Positions 42,220-42,528 of a DNA stretch of 42,528 nt are shown here, piece by piece (position 1 is the stretch's first letter; each line of letters begins with the position of its first letter). The stretch is from NCBI GenBank assembly GCA_020249505.1, contig JADCFN010000071.1:1-42528 (forward strand). Reading direction: 5' to 3'. Under the pieces are notes generated by a model. The model searched no databases. It saw only the letters and a program-made list of their open reading frames with translations, and was not told the DNA's origin. The position numbers were made by a program, and so were the translations under genes. The stretch is from Roseomonas sp. (GTDB lineage Bacteria; Pseudomonadota; Alphaproteobacteria; Acetobacterales; Acetobacteraceae).

Positions 42220-42528
42220 GGAACCTCTGATTTAATCTCGCCTTCTTGGCCTATCACTAATTTTCTGATTCTCTTCCGCCTTGGCCAATCAACCCTTGAG
42301 GGTGCCCCTCATGCAGCAAAAGAGCTTCTCAAGCCTCGGCTTTGACCGCCACCACAAGCAGACACGACGAGAGCGCTTCCTGGCCAAGATGGAGATGGTG
42401 GTTCCCTGGGCCGCGCTCTCAGCCCTGATTGAGCCTCATTACCCCTCGGGGGAACGAGGCCGCCCGCCGATCAGGATCGAACGGATGCTACGCATCTATT
42501 TCCTGCAGCAATGGTTCAACATGTCTGA
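42220..42528 (+). mobile_element. IS5-family insertion sequence, left end (off window)
   Basis: The element begins just after TTAG (42216-42219), which fits the YTAR target of IS5-type elements. Its end starts GGAACCTCTGATTTAATC and an IS5-type transposase begins 91 bp in. The right end, the second inverted repeat and the second TTAG lie outside. Confidence 0.75.
42311..42528 (+). CDS. IS5-family transposase, N-terminal part (off window)
   Basis: The 72 visible codons begin MQQKSFSSLGFDRHHKQTRR and contain RFLAKMEMVVPW, IEPHYP and RIERMLRIYFLQQWFNMS. This matches the N-terminal domain of IS5/InsH-like transposases. The catalytic DDE residues are beyond the window. Confidence 0.88.
   Translation, partial: MQQKSFSSLGFDRHHKQTRRERFLAKMEMVVPWAALSALIEPHYPSGERGRPPIRIERMLRIYFLQQWFNMS

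Overview
The window is high-GC DNA from an alphaproteobacterium. The infA-maf-rng-yacG run, the yajC/DUF815 pair, a twin-transmembrane HIG1-type protein and the fatty-acid genes fit Rhodospirillales, most likely an Acetobacteraceae member of the Roseomonas type. The genus is inference. Most of the window is ordinary chromosome, interrupted by accessory DNA at both edges and at three internal places.

Left edge (1-1.9 kb): an IS3-family element runs off the window and has cut a tyrosine-recombinase gene. A small orphan gene with its own promoter and terminator follows, then tRNA-Ser(GCU). This looks like the edge of an eroded island at a tRNA gene. From 1.9 to 7.1 kb lie a peroxiredoxin/glutathione-transferase pair, a Slt-type lytic transglycosylase, a DUF815 ATPase, yajC and an iron superoxide dismutase. 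From 7.2 to 10.5 kb a phytoene-synthase-like gene is followed by a low-GC leucine-rich-repeat gene. Beyond it lie an acetyltransferase remnant and a decayed second copy of the junction between the phytoene-synthase-like gene and the repeat gene, so this segment was once duplicated.

10.5-16.6 kb holds the tesA/ybbA/ybbP cluster (divergent, with overlapping start codons), a nucleoside deaminase, a lipoprotein with a duplicated domain and a Bax-inhibitor-1 membrane protein. After a roughly 690-bp stretch without a convincing gene comes a 1353-codon restriction/modification-type adenine methyltransferase, ending 24 bp from the 3' end of tRNA-Ala(GGC). From 21.5 to 25.1 kb are a 3-oxoacid CoA-transferase pair and infA-maf-rng-yacG. 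A GMC oxidoreductase and a short-chain dehydrogenase follow.

27.6-33.1 kb is a tight five-gene minus-strand operon: an ECHDC3-like crotonase, an acyl-CoA ligase, a dihydrodipicolinate-synthase-like aldolase, a Bcr/CflA exporter and a family-2 glycosyltransferase. On its right are a carboxymuconolactone-decarboxylase-like gene, an ilvE-type aminotransferase, a potassium channel with a zinc ribbon, and a fatty-acid module (3-hydroxyacyl-CoA dehydrogenase, etfA, etfB). The window closes with a twin-TM protein, an MFS transporter and a large MscS channel whose stop codon coincides with the insertion point of an IS5-family element running off the right edge.

I see no CRISPR array, no rRNA and no complete multi-gene defence system. 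The best candidates for something undescribed are the duplicated low-GC LRR locus, the large methyltransferase with an altered nuclease motif, and the mixed five-gene operon.
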